Positions 15,780 through 25,145 of a stretch of 64,000 nt of DNA are shown in pieces. Made by a program: the position numbers and the translations under genes. Every line of letters begins with the position of its first letter. Positions within the stretch are counted from its first letter, which is position 1. The stretch covers positions 62,001-126,000 of the forward strand of contig NZ_JACIBV010000002.1 of assembly GCF_014195505.1 (NCBI RefSeq). Direction: 5' to 3'. The stretch is from Nonomuraea dietziae (GTDB taxonomy: Bacteria > Actinomycetota > Actinomycetes > Streptosporangiales > Streptosporangiaceae). Below the pieces are notes generated by a model that did not search any database, was not told the origin of the DNA, and worked only from the letters and a program-made list of their open reading frames with translations.

Positions 15780-17782
15780 GCCGGTCTCCCTCCATGGAGT
15801 GCGGCGCCGACGGACAGCACCCTGCTCTCGAATGAGGCACCGCCGCCGATGCGAAGGGCGCCTGAGATGTCGGGCTCGACGCCCAGGAGCCGTAGGTAGG
15901 CCAGCAACGGCTGGGCGTGCGCGTGCAGGTTGGCCACCGGGTAGGCCTGCATGGCGACGCCGAGGGCGACCAGGTCCCAGGTGCGGCCCGGGCGGACCGA
16001 CTCCGGCGGCAGGTAGGCGTCGGGCCCGGACAGCGTGCCCTCCCAGACGTCGGGGTAGGCCGCCGCGTGCGCGGCCAGCGACATCCGCCGCCACCAGGCC
16101 CAGCCGAGCTCGGGAGCGTGCGCGGCGGCGGCCCAGACGAGTGTCATGTTGATCGCGTACCAGATCGCGCCGTCGGCTCCCGGCGCGGCGGGCCACCTGA
16201 CCCTGGCGCCCAGCGGTGATCCCGCGGCGGCCGTGTCCTCGATCCGCTCCAGCAGCCCGCGGGCCTGCACGGGCGAGGCGGCCCCGCAGAGGATCGCCCA
16301 CGGCTGGACCTCCAGCCACAGGTCGACCTCGCCGACCACGGCTCCGGGACCGTAGGCGCGGCGGAACCAGCGCCCGTTCCACTCGCCGGCGACCAGGTCC
16401 CGCAGTTCCTCGCCGAGCTCGCGCGCCTCGGCCCCCGTCGCGTGGTCGCCGAGCCGCTCGGCCAGCGCCGCGTAGCGAGGCAGCACCCAGGCGGCCATCG
16501 CCGAGTTCAGCACGGACTCGCCGTGCTCGATCATCTCCTCCCTCGGCACGCCGCTCATGGAGATCGCCAGATCGTTCCAGTCGGCGTTGAGCATCCGCAC
16601 GTGCCCGTGCTCGCCCCGGCCGACGACGTCGGCGAAGAAGCGGAACTGGCGGCGCAGGTTCTCTCCGAGAGGCACCGCCTCCGCGGCGTGCACAGGGTGG
16701 TACGGCACGTCCTCGCCGAACGCCCGCACGTCTCCCGTCGCTGCCAGGTACTCCACTCCGAGCCACAGCGTCCACAGATTCTGGTCGGAGGGCCGGAACA
16801 GGTCGGTCCACGGCGACTTGTCCGGCCGTAGCGCGTACGGCAGGTCCCCGTCGGGGCTCCCCCACGCGCACGTGTTGCGCAGCACGGACAGGGCCAGGTC
16901 GGGCTCGGTGTACACGAGCGGCAGCGCGTGCTGCAGCGGATCACGCGCGGCCCCGTTGAATCCGTGCCTGAACGAGTAGCACGAGCCCTGGTCCAGCGTG
17001 TGGCCGCCCAGCACGCCGTCGGCGCACGCGCCACCCGTCAGCAGCGCCGCGTGCCACGGGATCTCCCGCTCGGCCTCGGGAGCCCGTACGGCATGCGCCC
17101 GCGGCAGCCGCGCGACGAGCTTCCCCAGGCTTTCCTCGAAGCCGGCGGCCCCCTCAAAGCCGGCGGTGCCCTCGGTGAGGAGGCCGTAGCGGAACTCCAC
17201 GATCGTCTCGGTCTCGAGGTCGAGCGTGACGGCGAGCCGCCCCGACCTGGTCCTTTCCCCGCCCACCAGCTCCAGTTCGAGCCCGGGATCCGCCGCAGGA
17301 ACAGGACCGCTGATCAGCCTGACGTCGGCGGGGCGGGTCTCCCACTCCTCGGTCAGCGCCAGCCGTACCGGCTCGCCGGTGAGGTTGCGCACCCACAGCC
17401 GGATGAGGACCCACGGCTGCTCCCCCTCGGGGCAGAGCACCGTGCGCTCGAGCGACACCCGCTCGTCGGCCACCCGCACCACCGCGAACGTCGGCCCGAA
17501 CAGGCGCTCGGCCGTGGATCCCGCGGTGGACAACTCGCCGATCCTGCTCACGCCGGTGCCGCGGGTCAGCCAGCGCAGCCCGGTGTGCTCGTCGAACAGG
17601 TCGCAGCGGCCGAAGTTGTCGGCGACGAGTGTGATCCGCCGGTTCCCGAGGTGGACGACGTGCCGCCTCGTCGGCGGGTCGAGGATCGGGTCCCACAACG
17701 CGCGCGGGTCGCGCTCCTGGTCCATGGTGTAGGAGAACGCTGGCAGACCGTGGAGGAGCGTCCACTCGCCGAAGGAGCTCAT
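15776..17782 (-). CDS. GH94/GH36-like glycoside hydrolase or phosphorylase
   Basis: 668 residues, no signal peptide. The N-terminal 270 residues are a beta-sandwich of the glycosyltransferase-36/GH94 type (FSYTMDQERDPRALWDPILD, GTGVSRIGELSTAG). The rest is an (alpha/alpha)6 barrel with NTCAWGSPDGDLPYALRPD, and MLNADWNDLAISM at the place of the GH94 catalytic DWND. It probably splits a beta-linked disaccharide or glycoconjugate inside the cell, by water or phosphate. The ATG at 17782 overlaps the GntR stop by ATGA. It is shorter than typical cellobiose phosphorylases (about 800 residues), so specificity is open. Confidence 0.82.
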   Translation of the reverse strand: MSSFGEWTLLHGLPAFSYTMDQERDPRALWDPILDPPTRRHVVHLGNRRITLVADNFGRCDLFDEHTGLRWLTRGTGVSRIGELSTAGSTAERLFGPTFAVVRVADERVSLERTVLCPEGEQPWVLIRLWVRNLTGEPVRLALTEEWETRPADVRLISGPVPAADPGLELELVGGERTRSGRLAVTLDLETETIVEFRYGLLTEGTAGFEGAAGFEESLGKLVARLPRAHAVRAPEAEREIPWHAALLTGGACADGVLGGHTLDQGSCYSFRHGFNGAARDPLQHALPLVYTEPDLALSVLRNTCAWGSPDGDLPYALRPDKSPWTDLFRPSDQNLWTLWLGVEYLAATGDVRAFGEDVPYHPVHAAEAVPLGENLRRQFRFFADVVGRGEHGHVRMLNADWNDLAISMSGVPREEMIEHGESVLNSAMAAWVLPRYAALAERLGDHATGAEARELGEELRDLVAGEWNGRWFRRAYGPGAVVGEVDLWLEVQPWAILCGAASPVQARGLLERIEDTAAAGSPLGARVRWPAAPGADGAIWYAINMTLVWAAAAHAPELGWAWWRRMSLAAHAAAYPDVWEGTLSGPDAYLPPESVRPGRTWDLVALGVAMQAYPVANLHAHAQPLLAYLRLLGVEPDISGALRIGGGASFESRVLSVGAALHGGRPA

Positions 17783-18561
17783 GGCCTGGCCGGGCCGAGC
17801 AGGACGTTCTTCGCGTCGTTGAGATCGACGGAGAAGACGGCCAGGTCGCCTCTGGCGTGGCGGATCGTGTACTCCAGGGGCAGTCCCGCCTCGGTGGCCG
17901 TGGTCCTGCTGGTCGCCAGGAGGGCCGCGGCGATGGGGACGTGAAGCAGCTCGGCCAGGCGGTAGTCGGCGTTGACCGCGCCGATCGTCTCCCTGCCCGA
18001 GGCGGGGCTCAGCCCGTACCTGAGCCGTAGCAGCCCGTACAGCGAGCCGGTCAGATCCTCGTCCAGGATGCCCGGCACCAGCTCCGACGGCAGATGGGCG
18101 CTTTCGATCATGCACGGCTCGCCGTCGAGGAGCCTGATCCGCTCCAGGAACACGATCTCCGCTCCGGCCTCGAGACCGAGGGCGGGCGCCACGGCGGCGG
18201 GGCAGGGCCGTGGCTTGGCCTCCAGCACCCGCGTGGTGGGCTTGCGTCCCAGCTTGGCCATCGTCTCGGTGAAGCCGGCGGGCCTGGCGCCCAGCTCGGA
18301 GGCGGCCCCGAGTGGCGCCGTGTAGGTGCCGCTGCCCTGCCTGGCCACCAGCAGGCCCTCCTGGACCAGGTCGCCGATCGCCCGCCGCGCGGTCGCCCTG
18401 CTGACCCCCGCGAAGGTCATCAGGTCCTTCTCGGCGGGGATGGGGGTGTCGGGGGCGCAGCCGGCGATCACCGCGCGCAGGCGCTCGCGCAGCTGGTAGT
18501 AGAGCGGTACGGCAGCGCCGGGTTCGAGGGCCAGCCGCCGCGCCCAGTCGATGTCGGTCAT
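17779..18561 (-). CDS. GntR-family (HutC subfamily) transcriptional regulator
   Basis: 260 residues. The ATG at 18561 follows AGAGGACGG. A winged helix-turn-helix occupies about residues 18-80 (PLYYQLRERLRAVIAG, PAEKDLMTFAGVSRATARRA). A UTRA ligand domain follows (from RPAGFTETMAKLG), ending in LEYTIRHARGDLAVFSVDL. HutC-type GntR proteins sense sugar phosphates or related metabolites. It heads the operon with the GH and SIS genes and diverges from the transporter. The TACGG-N4-CCGTA repeat between the two starts is its likely operator. Confidence 0.93.
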   Translation of the reverse strand: MTDIDWARRLALEPGAAVPLYYQLRERLRAVIAGCAPDTPIPAEKDLMTFAGVSRATARRAIGDLVQEGLLVARQGSGTYTAPLGAASELGARPAGFTETMAKLGRKPTTRVLEAKPRPCPAAVAPALGLEAGAEIVFLERIRLLDGEPCMIESAHLPSELVPGILDEDLTGSLYGLLRLRYGLSPASGRETIGAVNADYRLAELLHVPIAAALLATSRTTATEAGLPLEYTIRHARGDLAVFSVDLNDAKNVLLGPARP

Positions 18562-18580
18562 CCGTCCTCTTCCCAATTTG

Positions 18581-18594
18581 TACGGACGACCGTA
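18581..18594. promoter_or_regulatory. Putative GntR operator TACGG-N4-CCGTA
   Basis: A 5-base inverted repeat with a 4-base spacer, 20 bases upstream of the gntR start and 44 bases before the transporter start. It is placed to control both divergent promoters. Confidence 0.55.
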
Positions 18595-18637
18595 TCTTTT
18601 CCGCCAACGGTATCCGTGTCAACGGAGGTGCTCGGTC

Positions 18638-19984
18638 ATGGCCGTCTTAACGGGGCAGACGACGAGGGGCGAGCGGCTCGCTTATTTCGGCGGCGGTTTC
18701 GGGATCAACCTCCTGAGCGGGACCATCGGTTCCTACGTCCTCATCTATCTCACCGACGTGGTCGGGCTGGCCGCGGCGGCCGTCGGCACGCTGCTCCTGG
18801 TGGCCAGGCTCCTGGACGCGGTCGGCGATCCGCTCATGGGGTACGTGATCGACCACCTCCCCGAAAGGCGCGGCGGCCGCTACCGCCCGTACCTGTTCAC
18901 CGGCGCGCTCCTGGCCTCCGTCAGCTTTCTCTCGGTCTTCTTCCTTCCCCTCTGGACGCCGTGGCCGCTGCTGGCCGCCTGGGTCACCTACCTGCTCTGG
19001 GGCTTCGTCGCGGACCTGGTCGACCTGCCGTTCATCTCGCTGCTGCCGACGATGGCCGCCGACACCGCCGAGCGATCGCGCCTGGCGGGGCTGTCGACGT
19101 TCGGGCGGATCCTCGGCGTGCTGGTGATCAACGTGGCGACCATCCCGGTGGTCTCCTCGTTCGCCGACGAGCGGACGGGCTCGCAGGTCTGGGCCCTCTG
19201 TCTGGTCCTCGCGTCGCTGGCCATCATGGCTCTCGTGCCGGGAAGGGTGCGCGAGCGCGTCCGCCCGGTGAATCCGCAGCGGTACGGCCTGCGCCGGCTG
19301 GTCACGCTGATCCTGACGAACCGGGCGGCGATGGTCCTGGTCACCGCCAAGCTCAGCGCTTCGACCGCCATCGCGGCCGGCGGCGCCAGCGTCTACTACT
19401 TCACCTACAACGTGGGTGACAGGTCGCTGATCAGCATCGCGGCCCTGGCCATGGTGGCGCCGACGATGCTGGGGGCGCTGCTGGTGCCGGCGCTGATCCG
19501 GCGCATCGGGCTCAAGGCCGCCCTGCTGGGGGCGCTGATGCTGTCGGCCGCGCCGTCCGTGGTGATCTGGCTGGTGCACTCGAACGTCACCCTGGTCCTC
19601 GTCCTGATGGGGCTGACGGCCGTGGGCGGCGGCGCGACGCTCACCGCGGCCAACGCCACCATCGCCGAGCTCGTGGACTACGCCGAATGGCGCTTCGGCG
19701 ACCGCGCGGAGGGCGCGTTCACCTCGCTGGCCGCCTTCGCCGCGAAGGCGGGCGCTGGGCTGGGTGGGGCGATGGTGGCCTACACGCTCGCGTTCACCGG
19801 CTACGTGGGCGGCGCCCGGCAGAGCGAACAGGCGTTGGACGGGATCGTCTTCGCGATGACGCTGCTGCCTGCCGCCGTGTTGCTGGCCGGCGCTGCGGTC
19901 TTCCTCGCCTACCCCGTGACCAGGGAACTGTCGGAGCGGGTCGCGGCCGAGCTCGCCGAACGACGTCAGGAGGCTCTTTCGTGA
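18638..19984 (+). CDS. GPH-type sugar:cation symporter (MFS fold)
   Basis: 448 residues with about 12 membrane helices. The start ATG at 18638 follows GGAGG. The conserved start RLAYFGGGFGINLLSGTIGSY, then LLDAVGDPLMGYVIDH with the acidic GDP motif, and ELVDYAEWRFGDRAEG in the second half are signatures of the glycoside-pentoside-hexuronide symporters. It should import the sugar substrate of the adjacent glycosidase using Na+ or H+. It overlaps the M28 gene by GTGA. Confidence 0.92.
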   Translation: MAVLTGQTTRGERLAYFGGGFGINLLSGTIGSYVLIYLTDVVGLAAAAVGTLLLVARLLDAVGDPLMGYVIDHLPERRGGRYRPYLFTGALLASVSFLSVFFLPLWTPWPLLAAWVTYLLWGFVADLVDLPFISLLPTMAADTAERSRLAGLSTFGRILGVLVINVATIPVVSSFADERTGSQVWALCLVLASLAIMALVPGRVRERVRPVNPQRYGLRRLVTLILTNRAAMVLVTAKLSASTAIAAGGASVYYFTYNVGDRSLISIAALAMVAPTMLGALLVPALIRRIGLKAALLGALMLSAAPSVVIWLVHSNVTLVLVLMGLTAVGGGATLTAANATIAELVDYAEWRFGDRAEGAFTSLAAFAAKAGAGLGGAMVAYTLAFTGYVGGARQSEQALDGIVFAMTLLPAAVLLAGAAVFLAYPVTRELSERVAAELAERRQEALS

Positions 19985-21303
19985 TCGTGCCCAGTGCGGC
20001 CCAGATGATGGAGTGGATCGAGACGGTGGTCGCCGAAGGCGTCCGCCGCCCCGGGTATCCGGCCGACGACAGGGTGGCGAAGTGGGCCGCCGGGCTGTTC
20101 GCGGACTTCGGGCTGCGGGAGGTACGGCTGCCGCCGGTCGAGCTGGAAGCCTGGCACCCGGTCGGCGCCACGCTGCGGGCCCACCTCGACACTGACCCGG
20201 CCACGATCGTCGAGGTGGCGGCGTTCGCGCTGCCGTACACGATGGAGAAGGCGCGGGTGACGGCGCCGCTGGCCCGCGCGCCCGAGCCCGGCGCGATCGT
20301 GGTGAAGGAGTGCGCGCTCGGCCGGCTCCCCCAGGCGTTGCTGCGTGAGGCCGCGACGTCGTTCTACGATCCCGAGGGCGTCTTCGACCACCTCGAACAG
20401 ATCCTGCCCATGGACCTGGACGCGATGGCCGTCCTCGGGGCGGCGATCGAGGCCGGCGCCGCGGGTTTCGTCGGCGCCTTCACCGGCATGCCGTGGGAGA
20501 GCCGCGACCACTACGTGCCCTACGACGCGGTCCGCCGGCCCGTCCCTGCGGTCTGGCTGTCGCGCGACGACTCCCGCAGGCTGCTCGCCCTCATGTCCGA
20601 GGGCCCGTGCACCGCGACGCTCAGCGTCGAGGCGGAGGTACGGCCGGCCGTCTCGCACAACGTGACCGGCGTGCTGCCAGGCCGCTCCGACCAGTGGGCG
20701 ATCATCGGGTCGCACCACGACGCGCCCTGGGCCTCGGCGGTGGAGGACGCCTCGGGCGTGGCGCTCGTGCTGGCCGCCGCGCGGTACTGGTCGCAGGTGC
20801 CGCGTGAGCGGCGGCCACACAACCTGCTGTTCCTGCTCACGGCGGGGCACATGGCCCACGCGGCCGGCACCAGGGCCTTCATCGCCGCCAACAGGGACCT
20901 CCTCGGCAAGGTCGTGCTCCAGCTCCACCTGGAGCACGCCGCCCTGCGGTGCGAGATCGTCGACGGCGTTCTGGTGCCGACCGCCGATCCCGAGCCGCGC
21001 TGGTGGTTCACCACCCAGGATCCCCGGCTGGAGAAGCTGGTCCATGACACGCTCGTCGCCGAGGACCTGCGCCGGTCGTTCGTCGTACGGCCCGACATCT
21101 TCGATCCCATGCCGCTCACGGACGGCGCGTTCTTCTTTCCCGAGAAGGTGCCGCTGGTGCACTTCCTGGCGGCGCCGATGTACCTGTTCGACTCGGCCGA
21201 CACCCTCGACAAGGTCGACCAGGCCGCTCTCGAGCCGCTCACCAGGGCGGCCATCCGCATCGTGCTCGGCACCGACGGCTGGACCCGACCAAGGGACCAC
21301 TGA
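19981..21303 (+). CDS. M28-fold hydrolase with atypical metal site
   Basis: 440 residues, cytoplasmic. The GTG at 19981 follows AGGAGG and overlaps the transporter stop. The C-terminal half has the M28 aminopeptidase pattern GSHHDAPWASAVEDASGVAL (first HxD and the bridging Asp). By eye, the usual Glu-Glu pair is replaced: where FxxEExGLxGS is expected the sequence reads TAGHMAHAAGTRAF. The last His ligand also appears to be lost (LFDSADTLDKVD instead of YHTxxDTLDK). HLEHAA may supply one acidic ligand. It may be a divergent amidohydrolase acting on the product imported by the transporter, or a non-catalytic homologue. Confidence 0.75.
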   Translation: MIVPSAAQMMEWIETVVAEGVRRPGYPADDRVAKWAAGLFADFGLREVRLPPVELEAWHPVGATLRAHLDTDPATIVEVAAFALPYTMEKARVTAPLARAPEPGAIVVKECALGRLPQALLREAATSFYDPEGVFDHLEQILPMDLDAMAVLGAAIEAGAAGFVGAFTGMPWESRDHYVPYDAVRRPVPAVWLSRDDSRRLLALMSEGPCTATLSVEAEVRPAVSHNVTGVLPGRSDQWAIIGSHHDAPWASAVEDASGVALVLAAARYWSQVPRERRPHNLLFLLTAGHMAHAAGTRAFIAANRDLLGKVVLQLHLEHAALRCEIVDGVLVPTADPEPRWWFTTQDPRLEKLVHDTLVAEDLRRSFVVRPDIFDPMPLTDGAFFFPEKVPLVHFLAAPMYLFDSADTLDKVDQAALEPLTRAAIRIVLGTDGWTRPRDH

Positions 21304-21321
21304 CACACGACCCGGAACACG

Positions 21322-23181
21322 CTAGAAGTACGGTGTCCAGCCGGGTCCGACGGCGGCGGCGGCGTGCGCCGGTCCGGAGAGGTGACGGGCGGCCTGCTCG
21401 CGGGCGTAGAGGCGGATCAGGTCGTGCATCCGGTAGCGGCCGGGTCCGGCGGATTCGAGGAGGCGGGCGTCCAGGAGGTGGTTGAGCGCGGCTTCCGCCC
21501 TGCGTTCCGGCCAGCCGGTGAGAGCGGACGTGCCGGCCGCCGTGTGGATGGGGGTCTCCATCGACCCGAGCCTCAGAAACGCCTGGGAGGCGTCATGACC
21601 CGCGGGCCCTCTCAGCAGGTGCTGGAGGCTGACCGCGATGCTGTGGCGGATGGCCAGATCGGCATGTTCGAGGGCGTCGAGGCGGCTGTCGGGGTCGGTG
21701 AGCTGATCGGCCAGCCAGGACAGCGCCCGATCGGGCCTGGCAGCCACGCGTGCCGCCGAGATGCGGAGCGCGAGGGGCAGGCCGCCGCACTGCCGGACGA
21801 TCTGCTGCGCCGCTTCCGGTTCACCACGGACCCGGCCGGGACCCGTGAAACGGACGAACAGCGCGGTGGCGTCGGCGTGGTCGAGCCTGGTCAGCTCGAG
21901 ATGACTCGTGCTGTCGAGCGAGGCCATGATCTGGCGGCTGGTGATGATCAGCGCGCATGCGGGCCCTGCGGGGACGAGAGGCCGGACCTGCCCGGCGTCG
22001 AGCGCGTTGTCGAGGACGACGAGCAGATGACGTGTCGAGGTCAGCGAGCGGTAGCGGGCAGCGGCCTCGTCCAGGGTGGACGGTACGGCGGCGCCGTCAA
22101 GCCCGAGTGAGCGCAGCAGCCGGCCGAGGGCCTCGTACGGCGGCAGTGGCCGGCGCCCAACGGTGGCGGCGCCCATGTCGACGTAGAGGACGCCGTCGGC
22201 GAAGCGGTCGGCGACGGCGTGCGCGACATGAACGGCCAACGCGGATGTGCCGACCCCACCGGGACCGTGCACCGCGGCGACGGCAGGCAGCCCTGGCCGG
22301 GTGTCGGTGAGCGTCCTGCGCAGCCATGCGATCTCCGCGGCGCGCGCGGTGAACGCCGGGATGTCGGCGGGGAGTTCGGTGGGGATGACAGGCTTGCCGA
22401 GCGTGGCTCGCTGCGCAGGGGTGTCGAGGTCGAGCGCGGGATCTCGCCGGAGTACCGCCTGCTGCAGCCGGCGCAGCGTCGATCCTGGTTCGACACCCAG
22501 CTCCTCGGCCATGGCACGGCGCGTCTCCCGGTACACGGCGAGCGCTTCCGAGGGACGGGAGGCCCGGTACAGCGCGAGCATCAGCTGGGCTCGCGGGCGT
22601 TCCCGCAGCGGGTTGGCCTCGACGTGGGCGGTGAGCACCGGTACGACCGCGTGGTGATCACCGGCTGCCAGGCGCAGGTCTACGTGGTCCTCCAACGTGG
22701 TCAGGCGCTCCTCTTCGAGGCGAGCCGACTCGGCCTCGGCCCACGAGGCCGTCATGCCGGCCAGGGCATCCCCTCGCCACAGGGCCAGAGCCCGCTGGAA
22801 CAGCCCGTCCGCCGTCTCGATCTCGCCCTGTGCCTTCGCGGCACGCGCCCGGCGGGCCAGGAGCGAGAACAGGTGGACGTCGATGCGCTCGCGGGCGAGG
22901 TTCAGCTGGTACCCGCCGGAGACGGTCGCGATGATGTCGTCGCCCTGGTGCGGTGCGAGCAAGCCGCGAAGTTTCGACACCACGATGTGCAGCTGCTTAC
23001 CCGCCGTCGTCGCCGTGCTCTCGCCCCATACCTGGGCGAGCAGCTGTTCCGAGGAGACCGGCTGCCCAGCACTCAGTGCCAACCTGGTCAGAACCCCGAC
23101 CCGCCGCTCACCGGCCAGCACGGCCGGCTCGCCGTTCGCCGCGATCTCGCACGGCCCCAGGATGTTGATCTCCAGTCCCAT
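21322..23181 (-). CDS. AfsR/SARP-type regulator with NB-ARC-like domain
   Basis: 619 residues; ATG at 23181 after AGGGGG. Residues 1-95 are a SARP winged helix (INILGPCEIAANGEPAVLAG, QLHIVVSKLRGLL). About 100-250 are the bacterial transcriptional activation domain (LARERIDVHLFSLLARRARA). About 280-560 are an ATPase module with VHGPGGVGTSALAVHVAHAV, LLVVLDNALDAGQVRP and GGLPLALRISAARVA. The Walker A lysine (GGVGKT in the family) is Thr here, so ATP binding may be weak or lost. The TPR region of AfsR is absent. It probably activates a nearby or distant promoter; the target is unknown. Confidence 0.9.
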   Translation of the reverse strand: MGLEINILGPCEIAANGEPAVLAGERRVGVLTRLALSAGQPVSSEQLLAQVWGESTATTAGKQLHIVVSKLRGLLAPHQGDDIIATVSGGYQLNLARERIDVHLFSLLARRARAAKAQGEIETADGLFQRALALWRGDALAGMTASWAEAESARLEEERLTTLEDHVDLRLAAGDHHAVVPVLTAHVEANPLRERPRAQLMLALYRASRPSEALAVYRETRRAMAEELGVEPGSTLRRLQQAVLRRDPALDLDTPAQRATLGKPVIPTELPADIPAFTARAAEIAWLRRTLTDTRPGLPAVAAVHGPGGVGTSALAVHVAHAVADRFADGVLYVDMGAATVGRRPLPPYEALGRLLRSLGLDGAAVPSTLDEAAARYRSLTSTRHLLVVLDNALDAGQVRPLVPAGPACALIITSRQIMASLDSTSHLELTRLDHADATALFVRFTGPGRVRGEPEAAQQIVRQCGGLPLALRISAARVAARPDRALSWLADQLTDPDSRLDALEHADLAIRHSIAVSLQHLLRGPAGHDASQAFLRLGSMETPIHTAAGTSALTGWPERRAEAALNHLLDARLLESAGPGRYRMHDLIRLYAREQAARHLSGPAHAAAAVGPGWTPYF

Positions 23182-23286
23182 CAGGCCCCCTGTCATATCG
23201 ATGGCGCATGCGTCTCTGGGCCGGGAGCGGGAAAGGAGACGTCCGCTCATGGGAGCAGGCCGGCGTACGTTCGTCCCCGCGTAAGG

Positions 23287-23317
23287 GGATGCCCACTGCC
23301 CCGTGGAGTGGGCATCC
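23287..23317 (-). terminator. Terminator between the response regulator and the AfsR-like gene
   Basis: GGATGCCCACT and AGTGGGCATCC form a perfect 11-base stem with a 9-base loop, 69 bases after the response regulator stop. It separates that operon from the AfsR-like gene on the same strand. Confidence 0.7.
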
Positions 23318-23385
23318 GCGCGACCTGACCGCAGCAGATCACCACCCTACGGAGACAGCGGGCGTACCGATGTCCGGCGAACGAC

Positions 23386-24063
23386 CTACAACGAGGTCTC
23401 CGTCTGGTTGAGCTCGGCGAGCGTGATGAGTCCGTCGTCGAGGGCGCGGCTGACCAGTTCGCTCTTGGTGCGGGCGCTCCGTCCCACATTGGCGTACTTC
23501 ACCCGCACCCGTGTGATGTAGGTGTCGACGGTCTTGGCCGCGATGTTGAGCTTGGCCGCGACAAGCTCCTTGGAGGAGGAGACGAACCACGCCCTCAGCA
23601 CCTCGACCTCCCGCTGGGACAGCCGAGGCCGGTCGGCGGCGGTGTCGGCGATGAACGCCCCGGACAGCGAGGGCGTGGTGTACGGCTCACCCCGCGCGGC
23701 CGCCCGGATGGCGGGGACCAGGTGCTCAGGCCCCTCCCGCTTGGTCAGGTAGGCGAGCGCTCCGAGATCGACGCACTTGATGGCGATGGCGTCTTCCGTG
23801 TGTTGCGAATACACGATCACGCGCCTGCCGATGTCGACCAGCCTGCGAAGCTCCCCGAAGTTCGGCAGACCGGGCACCAGCTCCAGATCGAAGATCACAA
23901 CATCGGCGGCGGCCCCCGGCCCGGTCCAGACGTCGGCGAGCCGGTCTCCTGCGTCGATGAGGCCGATGGGCGGTACGGCGTGGGCACACCAGCTGCCGAC
24001 TCCGGCGGCGATGGCCGCGTGATCGTCCACGATCACGGCAGTGATCAGCTCGTCGGCTGCCAT
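23386..24063 (-). CDS. LuxR-type (NarL/FixJ) response regulator
   Basis: 225 residues. The receiver domain (1-130) has the acidic pair in AVIVDDHAAIAAG, the phospho-acceptor Asp in DVVIFDLELVPG, the Ser in VIVYSQHTED and the Lys in AYLTKREGPEHL. The C-terminal helix-turn-helix (about 150-225) reads LSQREVEVLRAWFVSSSKEL and KTVDTYITRVRVKY. It overlaps the kinase-like gene upstream by 19 bases and is the output of that three-gene signal system. Targets are unknown. Confidence 0.93.
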   Translation of the reverse strand: MAADELITAVIVDDHAAIAAGVGSWCAHAVPPIGLIDAGDRLADVWTGPGAAADVVIFDLELVPGLPNFGELRRLVDIGRRVIVYSQHTEDAIAIKCVDLGALAYLTKREGPEHLVPAIRAAARGEPYTTPSLSGAFIADTAADRPRLSQREVEVLRAWFVSSSKELVAAKLNIAAKTVDTYITRVRVKYANVGRSARTKSELVSRALDDGLITLAELNQTETSL

Positions 24064-25145
24064 CGGGCCTCCATCCAGACCATGTCGTCGTGGCGCAACG
24101 CCTCGACGCGGACACCGGTCGAGGCCGGGTTCGGCGCCGTCACCTCGTCGCAGTCGGCGACGACGCTGACCGACACCAGGTCCGCATCGCCCACGACGGT
24201 GACCCGTGCCCGTGAGGCGGCTGTGGCCAGCACAGTCAGCACCGCCTCGGTGAGGTCGCGCCGTACGGCCACGGGCGGCACCGGCCACTGGCCGCGGGCG
24301 TCCAGTTCCACCGCGACACCCTTTCGGTCGGCCACGTCGGCGCAGTGACGCAACTCGTGCAGCAGGGGGTCGGCGACGGAGTCGGCCTCGGCGAACAGCC
24401 GCCGCATCCGGGCCGCCTCAATGGCGCAGCGCCGCTGAACCCGCGGATCTCCGGGGTCGAGCGATCCGTCGGCGAGCCCTTCCAGCAGCGGAATCGTGGC
24501 CACTGACAGCTCGCCGTACCGCCGCAGCCTGCGCCGGTGCGCCTCAGCCGTACCGGCCTCGGAGGCCCGTACTCGCTCGATCTCCAGGTGCGAGGCCGCC
24601 GCCACCGCGCCGAGACGGTGCAGGATCGCCGCCATCACCGCCACACACAGCGGGAAGCCCACCACGCTCACCGAACCGGTGGCGAACCGGGCCAGCGCCT
24701 GCTGGGTGGGGTGATCGAAGACGAGCAGGTGCAGCAGGGCAGTGAGCTCGTGGGCCACCAGGAACGCCACGCAGGAGCGCAGCGGCCGATCGAGCAGGAC
24801 GACGACGCCCACCCAGTTGGCGGCGCCGAACACCCAGTCGATCTCGGTCGAGGTGCGTCTGTCAGGCAGGGCCGCGTACGACAGGGCCGACGCGCCGAGC
24901 ACGACGGTGATGGCGAGCCCGCGGAGCCGGCGCCACGTTCTTCCCCGGACGAGCAGGGCCGCCTCACCGGCGAGTACGGCCCCGAGTGCCGCCATGGCGC
25001 CGAACTGCGCGAGCGCGGGCTCATAGCGGTCCATGTGGCGCAGCAGGTTCGCCATCCCGAGCCCGAACACGATCGCCGAGGCGGCGAGCAGCGTCGCGAT
25101 CCGCAGACCGTGCCGTAACGCGGCCTCGAACAGGTCAGCCGTCAC
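24045..25145 (-). CDS. Kinase-like membrane protein with degenerate HATPase domain
   Basis: 366 residues from a GTG at 25145 that overlaps the true kinase by 11 bases. About six membrane helices (from ALRHGLRIATLLAASAIVFG to VSVVGFPLCVAVMAAILHRL) lead into a coiled region (EIERVRASEAGTAEAHRRRL) and a C-terminal part shaped like a histidine-kinase ATPase. The phospho-acceptor His, the N-box Asn and the Gly-rich G boxes are not recognisable (DLTEAVLTVLATAASRARVT where the N box should be). It may be a pseudokinase that partners the real kinase and senses a membrane signal. Confidence 0.7.
   Translation of the reverse strand: MTADLFEAALRHGLRIATLLAASAIVFGLGMANLLRHMDRYEPALAQFGAMAALGAVLAGEAALLVRGRTWRRLRGLAITVVLGASALSYAALPDRRTSTEIDWVFGAANWVGVVVLLDRPLRSCVAFLVAHELTALLHLLVFDHPTQQALARFATGSVSVVGFPLCVAVMAAILHRLGAVAAASHLEIERVRASEAGTAEAHRRRLRRYGELSVATIPLLEGLADGSLDPGDPRVQRRCAIEAARMRRLFAEADSVADPLLHELRHCADVADRKGVAVELDARGQWPVPPVAVRRDLTEAVLTVLATAASRARVTVVGDADLVSVSVVADCDEVTAPNPASTGVRVEALRHDDMVWMEARWQPTS

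Noticed and set aside
15015..16871. A long 618-residue frame on the minus strand joining the glycosidase region to the SIS protein
   Set aside because: Only the part from 15779 down is protein-like; the rest is the glycosidase gene read out of frame. The ATGA overlap sets the true start.
17783..18622. N-terminal extension of the GH94-like gene through the gntR region
   Set aside because: It is the GntR gene in another frame. The ATG at 17782 with the ATGA overlap fits better.
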